Source of the DNA: Taibaiella koreensis
Lineage (GTDB): Bacteria; Bacteroidota; Bacteroidia; Chitinophagales; Chitinophagaceae
Direction: 5' to 3'
Length of the DNA: 64,000 nucleotides
Assembly: GCF_003545715.1 (NCBI RefSeq)
Contig: NZ_QVNU01000004.1
Coordinates: 372,001 to 436,000 of the forward strand
Position 1 is the first letter of the stretch; each line of letters opens with the position of its first letter. Shown here in pieces: positions 1-7,518 of this stretch. The position numbers and the translations under genes were made by a program. The notes below the pieces were generated by a model. It did not search any database. It had not been told where the DNA came from and saw nothing but the letters and a program-made list of their open reading frames with translations.

Positions 1-2
1 CC

Positions 3-1067
3 GGCGTGCTGATCCTGAGCGAAATGGCCGGCGCCTCAAAAGAGCTCTACGAGGCCCTGGTTATCAATCCTACCAACGAGGACGCTGTAGCAGAAGCCAT
101 TTACGAGGCGCTTACCATGCCAGAGGAAGAGCAGGTACGCCGTATGGAAGCCTTGCAGCATACAGTAGCCAAATTCAACATACATCACTGGATCAAAAAT
201 TTCATGGATAAACTAACCGAAGTAAAGCTGAAGCAGGAGCAATTAAGCACCCGTATGCTAACCGAAACATTTAAGGACACTTTGCATCTCCGTTATAAGG
301 AAGCCGGCAGACGCCTCATTTTCCTTGACTACGATGGTACGCTGGTCAACTTTACACCCGATCCGCTCAAAGCCATTCCCGACAATGATCTCAAAGCATT
401 GCTGCAGGAGCTTTACAGCGATCCCCACAATAAGATCGTGCTCATCAGTGGCAGAAAAAAGGAGACCCTGGAGAGCTGGGTGGGCGATATGCCTATCGAT
501 ATCATTGCCGAGCATGGCGCCTGGTTACGGGAAGACGGAAGGCCTTGGGTAATCGCCAAGGACCTGAATACCGATTGGAAAGAAGAGTTCATTCCCATGC
601 TGAAGCAGTTTGAAATGCGCACACCGGGATCATTTATCGAAGAAAAGGACTATTCACTGGCCTGGCATTACCGCAAGGTAGACAAAGGCCTGGGCGAGCT
701 GAGGGCAAAGGAAATGACCGGCAATATGAAATATGCCGCGGCTAACCTGGGCTTGCAGCTACAGGAAGGCAATAAAGTAATCGAGATCAAAAGCGCTATG
801 ATCAACAAGGGTAACGCAGCCCGCGAATGGCTGAAGCAATATCCGGCTTCATTCATTCTCGCAATAGGGGACGACTATACCGATGAAGATACCTTCAAAG
901 CTATGCCGGAAGAAGCAGTTACGATCAAAGTGGGTTCCGGCATCTCTGCCGCTACCTATTTTCTGAAAAACCCGGAAGAAGTGCGCAGCTTCCTCAGAAA
1001 GCTGATCGGAAGCAGCGAAGACAACAATCAGAATGAAGAAAAAAACACCGCCCTTATAAAAAATTAG
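3..1067 (+). CDS. Trehalose-6-phosphate synthase/phosphatase fusion, C-terminal part
   Basis: The gene is cut by the left edge of the window. The first ~85 residues look like the C-terminal helices of a GT20 trehalose-6-phosphate synthase (GVLILSEMAGASKEL, then helices ending near the linker). The rest is a HAD-type trehalose-6-phosphate phosphatase: motif I is LDYDGTL, with the nucleophile and acid/base aspartates, and motif IV is GDDYTDEDTF. The full protein would make trehalose-6-phosphate from UDP-glucose and glucose-6-phosphate and dephosphorylate it to trehalose in the cytoplasm, a fused arrangement common in Bacteroidota. Its stop codon lies inside the 3' end of the convergent GH15 gene, a 14-bp tail-to-tail overlap. 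Confidence 0.92.
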   Translation, partial: GVLILSEMAGASKELYEALVINPTNEDAVAEAIYEALTMPEEEQVRRMEALQHTVAKFNIHHWIKNFMDKLTEVKLKQEQLSTRMLTETFKDTLHLRYKEAGRRLIFLDYDGTLVNFTPDPLKAIPDNDLKALLQELYSDPHNKIVLISGRKKETLESWVGDMPIDIIAEHGAWLREDGRPWVIAKDLNTDWKEEFIPMLKQFEMRTPGSFIEEKDYSLAWHYRKVDKGLGELRAKEMTGNMKYAAANLGLQLQEGNKVIEIKSAMINKGNAAREWLKQYPASFILAIGDDYTDEDTFKAMPEEAVTIKVGSGISAATYFLKNPEEVRSFLRKLIGSSEDNNQNEEKNTALIKN

Positions 1068-1073
1068 GGCGGT
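1047..1073 (-). terminator. Intrinsic terminator shared by two convergent genes
   Basis: ACCGCCCT and AGGGCGGT pair around an A/T-rich loop. Read on the minus strand, the stem is followed by a run of T (complement of the A-run at 1039-1045), so it fits a rho-independent terminator for the GH15 gene. It lies within the last codons of both convergent genes. Confidence 0.7.
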
Positions 1074-2838
1074 CGCGCTTCATAGCAATACGATAAGCGG
1101 CATTCATTAATCCCACATGGCTATACGCCTGTGGGAAATTGCCCCATTGGCTGCCGGTAGAGGCTTCCACATCTTCGCTCAGCAGACCCAGGTGATTGGT
1201 ATAGCGCAGCAATTGCTCAAACCGCTCCTGCGCCTCATCTACACGGCCAACGCAGGCAAGTGCCTCAACATGCCAGAAGGCAGTGATAAGAAAGGTAGAC
1301 TCAGGCTTACCAAAGTCGTCTTCGTGCTTGTACCGGTAAAACAAGCCGCCTGGCGCCGACAAAACGGTTTCCACAGCTTTAAGGTGATCCTTTGCACGAT
1401 CCGATGCGGGATCCAGGTAGTTCATCATGATCAGCTGCAGCGTGCTGGCATCCATATACGGCGAATTGATCGCTTGCTGATATACCCTGCGTTCAGGATC
1501 GTAACAAGCTTCGATACGGTTGGCTGCCTTTTCGGCAAGCCTTGCCGCCCAGCGTTCCAGTTTTTTGTCTTTGATCTTTTGTGCGATAAGGATAGCCGCC
1601 TGGCAACCTGCCCACTGGAAGAGATAGGTATAGCAGAAATAGCCGCTGATATCGCGGAACTCCCATAGCCCCGCGTCTTCCTCATCGATCACCATTTCGA
1701 TCATCTTCAGCACCGAAGATATCCAGGCCGAAGAATCGGTACGCTCCTCAAAAACAAAACGCTCGTCGGAGTATAGCGGCAACAGCGAGAGCAATACTTG
1801 TCCGTACACATCGTTCTGGATATGCTCACTGGCCTGGTTGCCGATACGTACCGGCTGATTGCCCAGATAACCGCTGAGCGGGATCTCGTATTCCTTCAGG
1901 TACTTTTCCCCCGTGACACTGTATAGGGGCTGGTAGCGGCCCTCTTCCTTTACAGAAATATTGGCGATAAAATTGAAATACCCTTCCATCTCCTCGAAGT
2001 GACCGATATGGTTAAAGGCCTGGAGGGTATAATAAGCGTCGCGCAACCAGCAGTAGCGGTAGTCCCAGGTACGGCCGCTGCCCGGGTATTCGGGAAGGCT
2101 GGTCGTGCTGGCAGCGATAATAGCACCGGTATCTTCATACTGATGTATCTTCAATACCAATGCGCTGCGGATTACCGCATCCTGGTAGATATTACCGATG
2201 CTCGTCTTTTTGATCCATTGCCGCCAGTAGTCCTTGGTACGGGTATAAAATTCTTCCACGGTACTTTTCAATGGCGCTTCCAACGGCGTGCCATAGGTCA
2301 GTACCAGGTATTTGGTCTCGTTCAACACTACATGATGCTCGTCGAGAATATGATTGATAGAAAAATTAGTGGTCAGCCTTATCGTATTGGCAGCGCCGAA
2401 ATAATCGATATGGTTGCTGGCCGGCGAAGCTTCCAGCGCCCGGGAGCCATATTCGGTTACCGGCTTACAGGTAACCTTTATACGCGGATTGCCCACAAGC
2501 GGCTCTATCTTTCGGATAAGCATTAGCGGCTTAAAATAGCGCTCATATAAGTAGAAGCGCGGCGCGAAGTCGGTGATCCGGTAGCTGCCGTCCTTACATT
2601 CAACTTCGGTACACAGGATATTGGTATTTTCTACGTAATACTGCTTCGAGGTAAATTTGCCATCGGGCAATATGGAATAAGCACCGCCGCTTTCGCGATC
2701 AAGCAGGTTGCCGAATACAAAGCTGCTGTCGAAACGCGGCCAGCACAGCCAACTGACATTGGTGTCGAGACCGACGTGCGCGATGAAAGAACAATTGCCA
2801 ATGATACCTGATTGGTACAGGTGCTTCTTTTTTGCCAT
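1054..2838 (-). CDS. Glycoside hydrolase family 15 protein (glucoamylase/trehalase type)
   Basis: This 594-residue protein has the GH15 layout: an N-terminal beta-sandwich beginning YQSGIIGNCSFIAHV, then an (alpha/alpha)6 catalytic barrel with the segment GSGRTWDYRYCWLRDAYYTL (residues ~250-270) typical of bacterial glucoamylase-like and trehalase enzymes. There is no signal peptide, so it probably acts in the cytoplasm. Bacterial GH15 enzymes release glucose from alpha-glucans or hydrolyse trehalose. The convergent trehalose synthesis gene makes trehalose turnover plausible, but the substrate cannot be read from the sequence. The ATG start at 2838 gives a normal family N-terminus. Confidence 0.88.
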   Translation of the reverse strand: MAKKKHLYQSGIIGNCSFIAHVGLDTNVSWLCWPRFDSSFVFGNLLDRESGGAYSILPDGKFTSKQYYVENTNILCTEVECKDGSYRITDFAPRFYLYERYFKPLMLIRKIEPLVGNPRIKVTCKPVTEYGSRALEASPASNHIDYFGAANTIRLTTNFSINHILDEHHVVLNETKYLVLTYGTPLEAPLKSTVEEFYTRTKDYWRQWIKKTSIGNIYQDAVIRSALVLKIHQYEDTGAIIAASTTSLPEYPGSGRTWDYRYCWLRDAYYTLQAFNHIGHFEEMEGYFNFIANISVKEEGRYQPLYSVTGEKYLKEYEIPLSGYLGNQPVRIGNQASEHIQNDVYGQVLLSLLPLYSDERFVFEERTDSSAWISSVLKMIEMVIDEEDAGLWEFRDISGYFCYTYLFQWAGCQAAILIAQKIKDKKLERWAARLAEKAANRIEACYDPERRVYQQAINSPYMDASTLQLIMMNYLDPASDRAKDHLKAVETVLSAPGGLFYRYKHEDDFGKPESTFLITAFWHVEALACVGRVDEAQERFEQLLRYTNHLGLLSEDVEASTGSQWGNFPQAYSHVGLMNAAYRIAMKRDRPNFL

Positions 2839-2933
2839 AGATGAGCCGGAATTGGTCCGGTTCAGATAAACCGGCGGATGAAAAAATGTTCATCACAAAA
2901 CTGTAATTAGCAATTGTTTAATAAAAAACAGCT

Positions 2934-3674
2934 TCATATTTCAAAAACGAAGAATCCGTCGGTAAGGCCCTCTTTTTGCAATACGGGCTTAGCTACATTG
3001 AATATCTTTATTCCCGATAGCTCCGCATCGAGGTTGCCGGCATGGGCATGACCGTGAAAGGCGGCTACCACTTTGCGTCGTAACAGGGGCTCGGCCAGGC
3101 GTGAAGAGCCCAGGAACGGAAAGATGACTTCCGGCTCGCCTATCACCGTTTCGCTTATAGGCGAGTAGTGCATCAGCGCTATTTTTCTGATACCATCATG
3201 CTCCTGATCGAGCCTTGCCAAAGCTCTTTCCAGATGCAGCGCCTCGTCTACCGCCTCTTGTACAAAAGCCTTCATCGCCTGCTCGCCGAACATCGACAGC
3301 ATATAGTTGTCAAACCCTCCGCCAAAGCCCTTTACCCCGGCAAAACCGACGCCATAAAGTACCACCGATTCCCCGTCGAGCACATGCAGATGCGCGTGTT
3401 TCAGCAGGATCTGCCGGATCAGCTTTTGCCGCCCCTTCTCATAGTCATGGTTACCCAGTACCACCACGATGGGTATGGTACAAGCCCTCAGCTCTTCCAG
3501 CAGCACTTCCGCTTCCGCTTCGTCGCCGGTATGGGTTAGGTCGCCCACAATAAGGAAAACGTCGGCCGATGCTGCTACTTTCGCAAAATAATCTTTCCAC
3601 TTACCCTTATCCGATTCATGTACATGAATATCGCCTACAGCGGCGATCCTTACTTTTTTTGCTTCAGGTTCCAT
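2934..3674 (-). CDS. Calcineurin-like metallophosphoesterase
   Basis: This 246-residue cytoplasmic protein carries the full set of metallophosphoesterase metal-binding motifs in order: GDIHVH near residue 15, GDLTHTGD (~43), GNHDYE (~74), MHYSP (~168) and FHGHAHAG (~207). The family uses a dinuclear metal centre to hydrolyse phosphomono- or diesters; the substrate is unknown here. Its start lies 5 bp after the stop of the nucleotidyltransferase-like gene, so the two are probably co-transcribed, perhaps with the GH15 gene 95 bp downstream. Confidence 0.88.
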   Translation of the reverse strand: MEPEAKKVRIAAVGDIHVHESDKGKWKDYFAKVAASADVFLIVGDLTHTGDEAEAEVLLEELRACTIPIVVVLGNHDYEKGRQKLIRQILLKHAHLHVLDGESVVLYGVGFAGVKGFGGGFDNYMLSMFGEQAMKAFVQEAVDEALHLERALARLDQEHDGIRKIALMHYSPISETVIGEPEVIFPFLGSSRLAEPLLRRKVVAAFHGHAHAGNLDAELSGIKIFNVAKPVLQKEGLTDGFFVFEI

Positions 3675-3679
3675 AAGCG

Positions 3680-4429
3680 TTATACTGTTTTTATGGTGTA
3701 GGATTTATAATCCCATTCTTTAATGTCCACCTGGTATTGCGTTTGGTCGATCCAGGGCCCGCGACATACCTTTTCTACCGGCGGCGGCAAATCGTATTGC
3801 GCTTTTGCCCGCTCCAGCAATTCCTCAAACATCTTACGCGGCAATATCCTGAAATAGTCGGCGGGATAGACAAACTGGAACAACAGGAAGCAGGACAAAA
3901 GCAGGTGCCAGTTGGGTTCCATCAGCTGCTTTAAGAAAGGCCAGTCCAGGCGCTCGCCCTGCTTCAGCATCAGGTGGTTCACATCGGCGCCATCGTACCG
4001 TTCCCGGTTCATTACGTACATTTTTCCCCAGATCAGGTGTTCCGGAGAAATGAAACTTACCGGCATATCAAATACGGTGGCCTCGCGGGCCCGTTCAAAC
4101 CAGGTATCATCTACCCGGCATATATTGTTTACCGTATCGAAGATAATGTCGATGAACCGTCCTTCCTCATTGAACACTTTGGCCAGCCAGCGTACATCCG
4201 TTTGCTGCACTTCGTATCCCTTACCGGCAAAGAACTTCAATATACCGGGATAATCTTCGGGACGGCAATATATGTCCATGTCCTTGGTTTCTCTCGTAGT
4301 GCAGGTGTATTCAAATACAGCAAATGAGCCGCCGATGAGGAAAGGAATAGCACTATCCTTAAGCAGCAACAATATCTGCTTGTAGAACATGGCTGTTTTG
4401 TTGTATTCTTCATTGGTCTTCATGGGCAT
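3680..4429 (-). CDS. Nucleotidyltransferase-fold protein
   Basis: The 249-residue protein has a pattern typical of minimal nucleotidyltransferases: IGGSFAV near residue 36, then TKDMDIYC (~53-60), which supplies the two metal-binding acidic residues, and a third acidic position in FIDIIF (~92-97). Such proteins are annotated as nucleotidyltransferases of unknown substrate. Two in-frame ATGs (4429 and 4423) are possible starts; neither has a clear ribosome-binding site. It is followed at 5 bp by the metallophosphoesterase. No antitoxin- or toxin-like partner is evident. Confidence 0.7.
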   Translation of the reverse strand: MPMKTNEEYNKTAMFYKQILLLLKDSAIPFLIGGSFAVFEYTCTTRETKDMDIYCRPEDYPGILKFFAGKGYEVQQTDVRWLAKVFNEEGRFIDIIFDTVNNICRVDDTWFERAREATVFDMPVSFISPEHLIWGKMYVMNRERYDGADVNHLMLKQGERLDWPFLKQLMEPNWHLLLSCFLLFQFVYPADYFRILPRKMFEELLERAKAQYDLPPPVEKVCRGPWIDQTQYQVDIKEWDYKSYTIKTV

Positions 4430-4482
4430 TAATTATATTGCAATAACATCTGTAGCGGGAAAAAGATCAGGGATACCGGCAC

Positions 4483-4509
4483 AAAAAAAGCTGCCCGTAC
4501 AGAGCAGCT
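4483..4509 (-). terminator. Intrinsic terminator after the DUF2383 gene
   Basis: AGCTGC and GCAGCT form a stem, and on the minus strand the stem runs straight into a T-tract (complement of the seven A at 4483-4489). It lies 27 bp after the stop of the DUF2383 gene. Confidence 0.8.
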
Positions 4510-4536
4510 CTTCTTATATAGCTTTCGGCAGGAACA

Positions 4537-4992
4537 CTACCGGGCGTCCCGTAACGATTTAACACGGTTGTGCATCGTGAGAATGCCGTCCTCCTGGCGT
4601 TTCAGCACACTGTGCACCATAACTGATTCTGCCCGTACACCACTTTCCACGATGTCGCGATAAGCACTGAGGGCCACATCTTCTCCCCGCTCGCAACTTT
4701 GCAGCACTGCTTTGGTATTGCTGAGAGACAAGGCCGATTTTACATCCATCCAGATACGGTACAGATCCCCGGCTGTCGACGTATCCGTCACCGGCGAGCC
4801 GCCGTGCTGGATCACGATCTGCCGCAGCTCATTAATGTTCTCGTTACTTTGCTTGCAGCAATCTTCGAAAAACGCTTTCAACTGGGGTTCTTTAGCCTGG
4901 TCTACAGCCTTTTCATATCCTTCCCGGCGGTCGATATTGGTTTGAATAATTTTGTTGACCTGTGTTACCAAATGTTCGTTCGTGTCCATCAT
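4537..4992 (-). CDS. PA2169/DUF2383 family four-helix-bundle protein
   Basis: The product is ~151 residues and almost entirely helical. It matches the DUF2383 (PA2169) family: NKIIQTNIDRREGYEKAVDQ at the N-terminus, then ...FFEDCCKQSNENINELRQIV, and a C-terminal helix pair. The fold is ferritin-like, but the role is unknown; members are often linked to stress or stationary-phase responses. The first in-frame start at 4998 would be TTG; ATG at 4992 or 4989 is preferred. It lies 29 bp downstream of a small exported protein and ends at a clear terminator. Confidence 0.8.
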   Translation of the reverse strand: MMDTNEHLVTQVNKIIQTNIDRREGYEKAVDQAKEPQLKAFFEDCCKQSNENINELRQIVIQHGGSPVTDTSTAGDLYRIWMDVKSALSLSNTKAVLQSCERGEDVALSAYRDIVESGVRAESVMVHSVLKRQEDGILTMHNRVKSLRDAR

Positions 4993-5021
4993 ATACAATT
5001 TATAGTTGAAAAATATCGCTG

Positions 5022-5270
5022 TTATTGCTTCCTTATCGTGTCGGGTGGCGTCGGCATTGGCTGCGGTGGTGGAATAGGTAGTGTATCCCTTTTTCGGATC
5101 AGTTCCGGATCATTAGTGACCGGTATACGGGTATTGGATTGGGTATCCATGCCCATCCGTTGATTTTTGGGTCGTTGTTTTCCCTGCGGATCACCTGCCT
5201 GGGCGGTAACCGCTATAGAAGTAAGTGCCAGCAAGAGCACGGCAGCAATATTTAAAAAGAACGTTTTCAT
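5022..5270 (-). CDS. Small exported proline-rich protein
   Basis: The 82-residue product starts with a clear signal peptide (MKTFFLNIAAVLLLALTSIA, cleavage likely after AQA). The mature part is ~57 residues, low in complexity and rich in proline near the C-terminus (PIPPPQPMPTPPD). No family is recognised. It is probably periplasmic or surface-associated and sits just upstream of the DUF2383 gene on the same strand. Confidence 0.6.
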   Translation of the reverse strand: MKTFFLNIAAVLLLALTSIAVTAQAGDPQGKQRPKNQRMGMDTQSNTRIPVTNDPELIRKRDTLPIPPPQPMPTPPDTIRKQ

Positions 5271-5309
5271 ATAAAACCAGTTTTATAAAATGAAATAATC
5301 GGTGTGCCG

Positions 5310-5552
5310 CTATTTGGGCGGCATGGTTCCCTGTTTGGCAGCCGAATCGAGCGCCGGGTCTACGTGCGGGACGATAGCCGTATCGCCGGGCCTTGCCGGA
5401 GCGGTTTCCGGGGATGATGGCGTCGTCTCCGCCGGGAGTGTATTGACCGAAGTATCGGTATCGCTTTCGTTGGTATTGTCATGGTTACTGCAAGCACCCG
5501 CAAACAAGGCAGGAATAGCTGCTGTAAGCACACTTAAAAGGTATCGTTTCAT
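5310..5552 (-). CDS. Small lipoprotein, Thr/Pro-rich
   Basis: Starting at the ATG at 5552 gives an 80-residue protein with a lipoprotein signal: MKRYLLSVLTAAIPALFAGAC, lipobox FAGAC. The mature part is a disordered Ser/Thr/Pro/Glu-rich tail (SDTDTSVNTLPAETTPSSPE). An upstream in-frame start at 5615 would put charged residues ahead of the signal and is less likely. No family is recognised. It is followed on the same strand by another small exported protein. Confidence 0.55.
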   Translation of the reverse strand: MKRYLLSVLTAAIPALFAGACSNHDNTNESDTDTSVNTLPAETTPSSPETAPARPGDTAIVPHVDPALDSAAKQGTMPPK

Positions 5553-5800
5553 AGCTTTTGTTGATTTAATGAGACCAGTAAGCCCTGGTCGTTCTATAAA
5601 AGAGCCAAAAACCATACCAAAAGCATAAGGCTTATGGCAATCAGCGTTTACGGTATGCCATGTGTCCGGCTTGCTGGGGAATTACGGCACCATTATTCGC
5701 CTTTTTTCCTCAATGCTTACCTTATTCGTCTCGCTGCGATGCGGCGAACAAAGCAATTAATCCTATTATTTTTTTTATCTCGCAGCGACGCCGCGGCGCG

Positions 5801-6060
5801 GCGAGCAATACAATTTAGCGCCTTGCCTTGTTAGAGAAAAAGCGTGCCATGAGATTTTAAACAAATAGCCTCATGCAGTAACGCAGCCACGCAGCGAGTA
5901 ATATAATTTAATGCCTTTGGTAGAGAAAAAGCGCGCAAGGAGATCTCAAATAAATAGCCTCTCGCAGCGACGCAGCGGGCAATACAACTTGGTGCCTTGA
6001 TATAGAAAAGCACGCAAGAAGATCTTAAATAAATAGCCTCTTGCAGTGACGCCATGAGCA
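5801..6060. repeat. Three degenerate ~80-90 bp tandem repeats
   Basis: Each copy contains a caatacaatttagcgcc-like start, a middle with tagagaaaaagcgcgc, an agatcttaaataaatagcc block, and a gcagcgacgcagcg end. The copies begin near 5801, 5894 and 5974. The stretch from 5553 to 6077 carries no convincing gene. The cgcagcgacgccgcggcgcg block at 5781-5800 resembles blocks in the repeats at 10.5-11.1 kb, on the other side of the dinB-dnaE operon. Confidence 0.65.
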
Positions 6061-6077
6061 ATGCAGTTATCAAAATA

Positions 6078-6132
6078 TTTTTGTGTTTTGAAAATTTTTG
6101 CTACTTTAGATGTCATAAATATGACATCTAAA
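6078..6132 (+). promoter_or_regulatory. dinB-dnaE promoter with perfect palindromic operator
   Basis: TTTAGATGTCAT (6105-6116) is followed after AAAT by its exact inverse ATGACATCTAAA (6121-6132). A Bacteroidota-type promoter overlaps it: TTTTTG at 6078-6083, then 18 bp, then TACTTTAG at 6102-6109 (-7 consensus TAnnTTTG). The overlap of palindrome and -7 box suggests a repressor operator, plausibly a damage-responsive one (inference). No repressor gene is adjacent. Confidence 0.6.
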
Positions 6133-6171
6133 ATGTCAAAAGGAAATTTCACCAAACAACAAAGCCTGTGA
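6121..6171 (+). CDS. Possible 16-codon leader peptide or gene remnant
   Basis: An ATG inside the operator opens a short frame, MTSKMSKGNFTKQQSL, ending in TGA just before a strong GC hairpin. It could be a leader peptide or the remains of a longer upstream gene of the SOS cassette, or simply a chance ORF. No ribosome-binding site is evident. Confidence 0.2.
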   Translation: MTSKMSKGNFTKQQSL

Positions 6172-6175
6172 CGCT

Positions 6176-6201
6176 GCCTGCCGGGAATTGGCCCGGCAGG
6201 C
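6176..6201 (+). terminator. GC-rich stem-loop between operator and dinB
   Basis: GCCTGCCGGG and CCCGGCAGGC form a perfect 10-bp stem with a six-base loop, followed by TTTACT. It lies in the 5' leader of dinB, after the putative promoter. It could attenuate transcription of the operon or be a terminator of leftover upstream transcription. Confidence 0.5.
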
Positions 6202-6231
6202 TTTACTACCTGAGAACAAAATGATTTGAAA

Positions 6232-7518
6232 ATGGAACGGCATATCGTGCACCTGGACCTCGATGCTTTCTTTGTGAGCGTAGAACGGCTGCGAAATGCG
6301 GCGTTGAAAGGCATTCCTTTACTGATCGGCGGCATGGGCGATCGCGGCGTGGTGGCTGCGGCCAGCTACGAGGCCCGCAAATATGGTGTTCACTCGGCAA
6401 TGCCCATGAAGCTGGCACGCAAGCTTTGCCCCGAAGCCCGCATAATCAGGGGCGATGCCGAAGAGTACAGTAAAATGTCTCACGTGGTCACCGATATCAT
6501 CGCTTCCAAAGTGCCGGTATATGAAAAAAGCAGTATCGACGAGTTTTATATTGATCTCAGCGGCATGGACCGCTTTTTCGGCTGCACCCAGTATACTGCC
6601 CACCTGAAACAATATATTCTTAAAGAATCGGGCCTGGTGGTCTCCTATGGCTTGTCGACCAATAAGCTGCTCAGCAAAGTGGGCACCAACGAGGTGAAGC
6701 CAGATGGCGGTGAAATCATTCCTGCCGGTGAAGAGAAGGCTTACCTGGCGCCCCTCAGGATAGATAAAATGCCGATGATCGGGAAAAAAACAGCCGATCT
6801 GCTGTACAGCATGGGTGTCAATACGATCAGGCTGCTGAGCGAAATTCCCAGGCCTATGCTGGAGCAATTGCTGGGACGCAATGGCTCCGAATTGTGGCGA
6901 AAGGCCAATGGTATCGACGATACGCCCATTGTGCCTTATAATGAACAAAAAAGTGTAAGCGCTGAAAATACTTTCGGCCAGGATATTACCGACACCCAGT
7001 GGCTGAAAGGTCAGCTGGTAAGGCTCACCGAAAGGGTCGGCTTCGAGTTGCGCGAGCAGCATAAGCTGGCGGGCTGCCTCACGCTGAAGATACGCTATGC
7101 GGGCTTCGATACCTATACCAAACAGGTGACTATCCCTTATACCGCCATGGACCATATCCTGGTCGATAAAGCCAAAGAGCTGTTTGACCGGCTATATGAT
7201 CGGCGGCAAAGGGTGCGCCTGATAGGCGTGCGGCTATCCAGGCTGGTGCCCGGCAATTATCAGATCGACATTTTTGACGACACCCGCGAGAAAATCGCTT
7301 TATACCAGGCCGTGGATCAGATGAAACACAAATACGGCAGCCGGTACCTGAGCAAGGCTGTAACGGGTCTCCGGCTCAGCGACGAGCTGCAGTCGCTGCA
7401 TGCTCCCGAAGAATCGCCGGCACTCAGAGAAGCCCGGCTTAAAGACTTCAAAAGGCAGACCCGGAAACCTTACCTGTTCGAAATCAGAAAAAGAAATGCC
7501 CATGTATCTCAATTGTAA
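6232..7518 (+). CDS. dinB: Y-family DNA polymerase IV
   Basis: The 428-residue protein is a full-length Y-family polymerase. The N-terminal catalytic motif is HLDLDAFFVSVE (residues ~6-17), the palm DE pair is in SIDEFYIDL (~100-108), and the helix-hairpin-helix region is DKMPMIGKKTADLLYSMGV. A little-finger domain follows. It copies damaged templates with low fidelity. The ATG at 6232 is preferred over a TTG two codons upstream because it starts right at the conserved MERHIVHLDLD. Its 3' end overlaps the dnaE-type gene, so the two are translationally coupled, as in Bacteroidota damage-tolerance cassettes. Confidence 0.93.
   Translation: MERHIVHLDLDAFFVSVERLRNAALKGIPLLIGGMGDRGVVAAASYEARKYGVHSAMPMKLARKLCPEARIIRGDAEEYSKMSHVVTDIIASKVPVYEKSSIDEFYIDLSGMDRFFGCTQYTAHLKQYILKESGLVVSYGLSTNKLLSKVGTNEVKPDGGEIIPAGEEKAYLAPLRIDKMPMIGKKTADLLYSMGVNTIRLLSEIPRPMLEQLLGRNGSELWRKANGIDDTPIVPYNEQKSVSAENTFGQDITDTQWLKGQLVRLTERVGFELREQHKLAGCLTLKIRYAGFDTYTKQVTIPYTAMDHILVDKAKELFDRLYDRRQRVRLIGVRLSRLVPGNYQIDIFDDTREKIALYQAVDQMKHKYGSRYLSKAVTGLRLSDELQSLHAPEESPALREARLKDFKRQTRKPYLFEIRKRNAHVSQL

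Noticed and set aside
5634-6335. Several short open frames on both strands over the repeat region
   Set aside because: They cover degenerate tandem repeats, have no start signals, and resemble no protein family.
7400-7495. Earlier start for the dnaE-like gene inside dinB
   Set aside because: The extra residues are out of frame with dinB and dissimilar to polymerases. Homology begins at the ATG at 7502.
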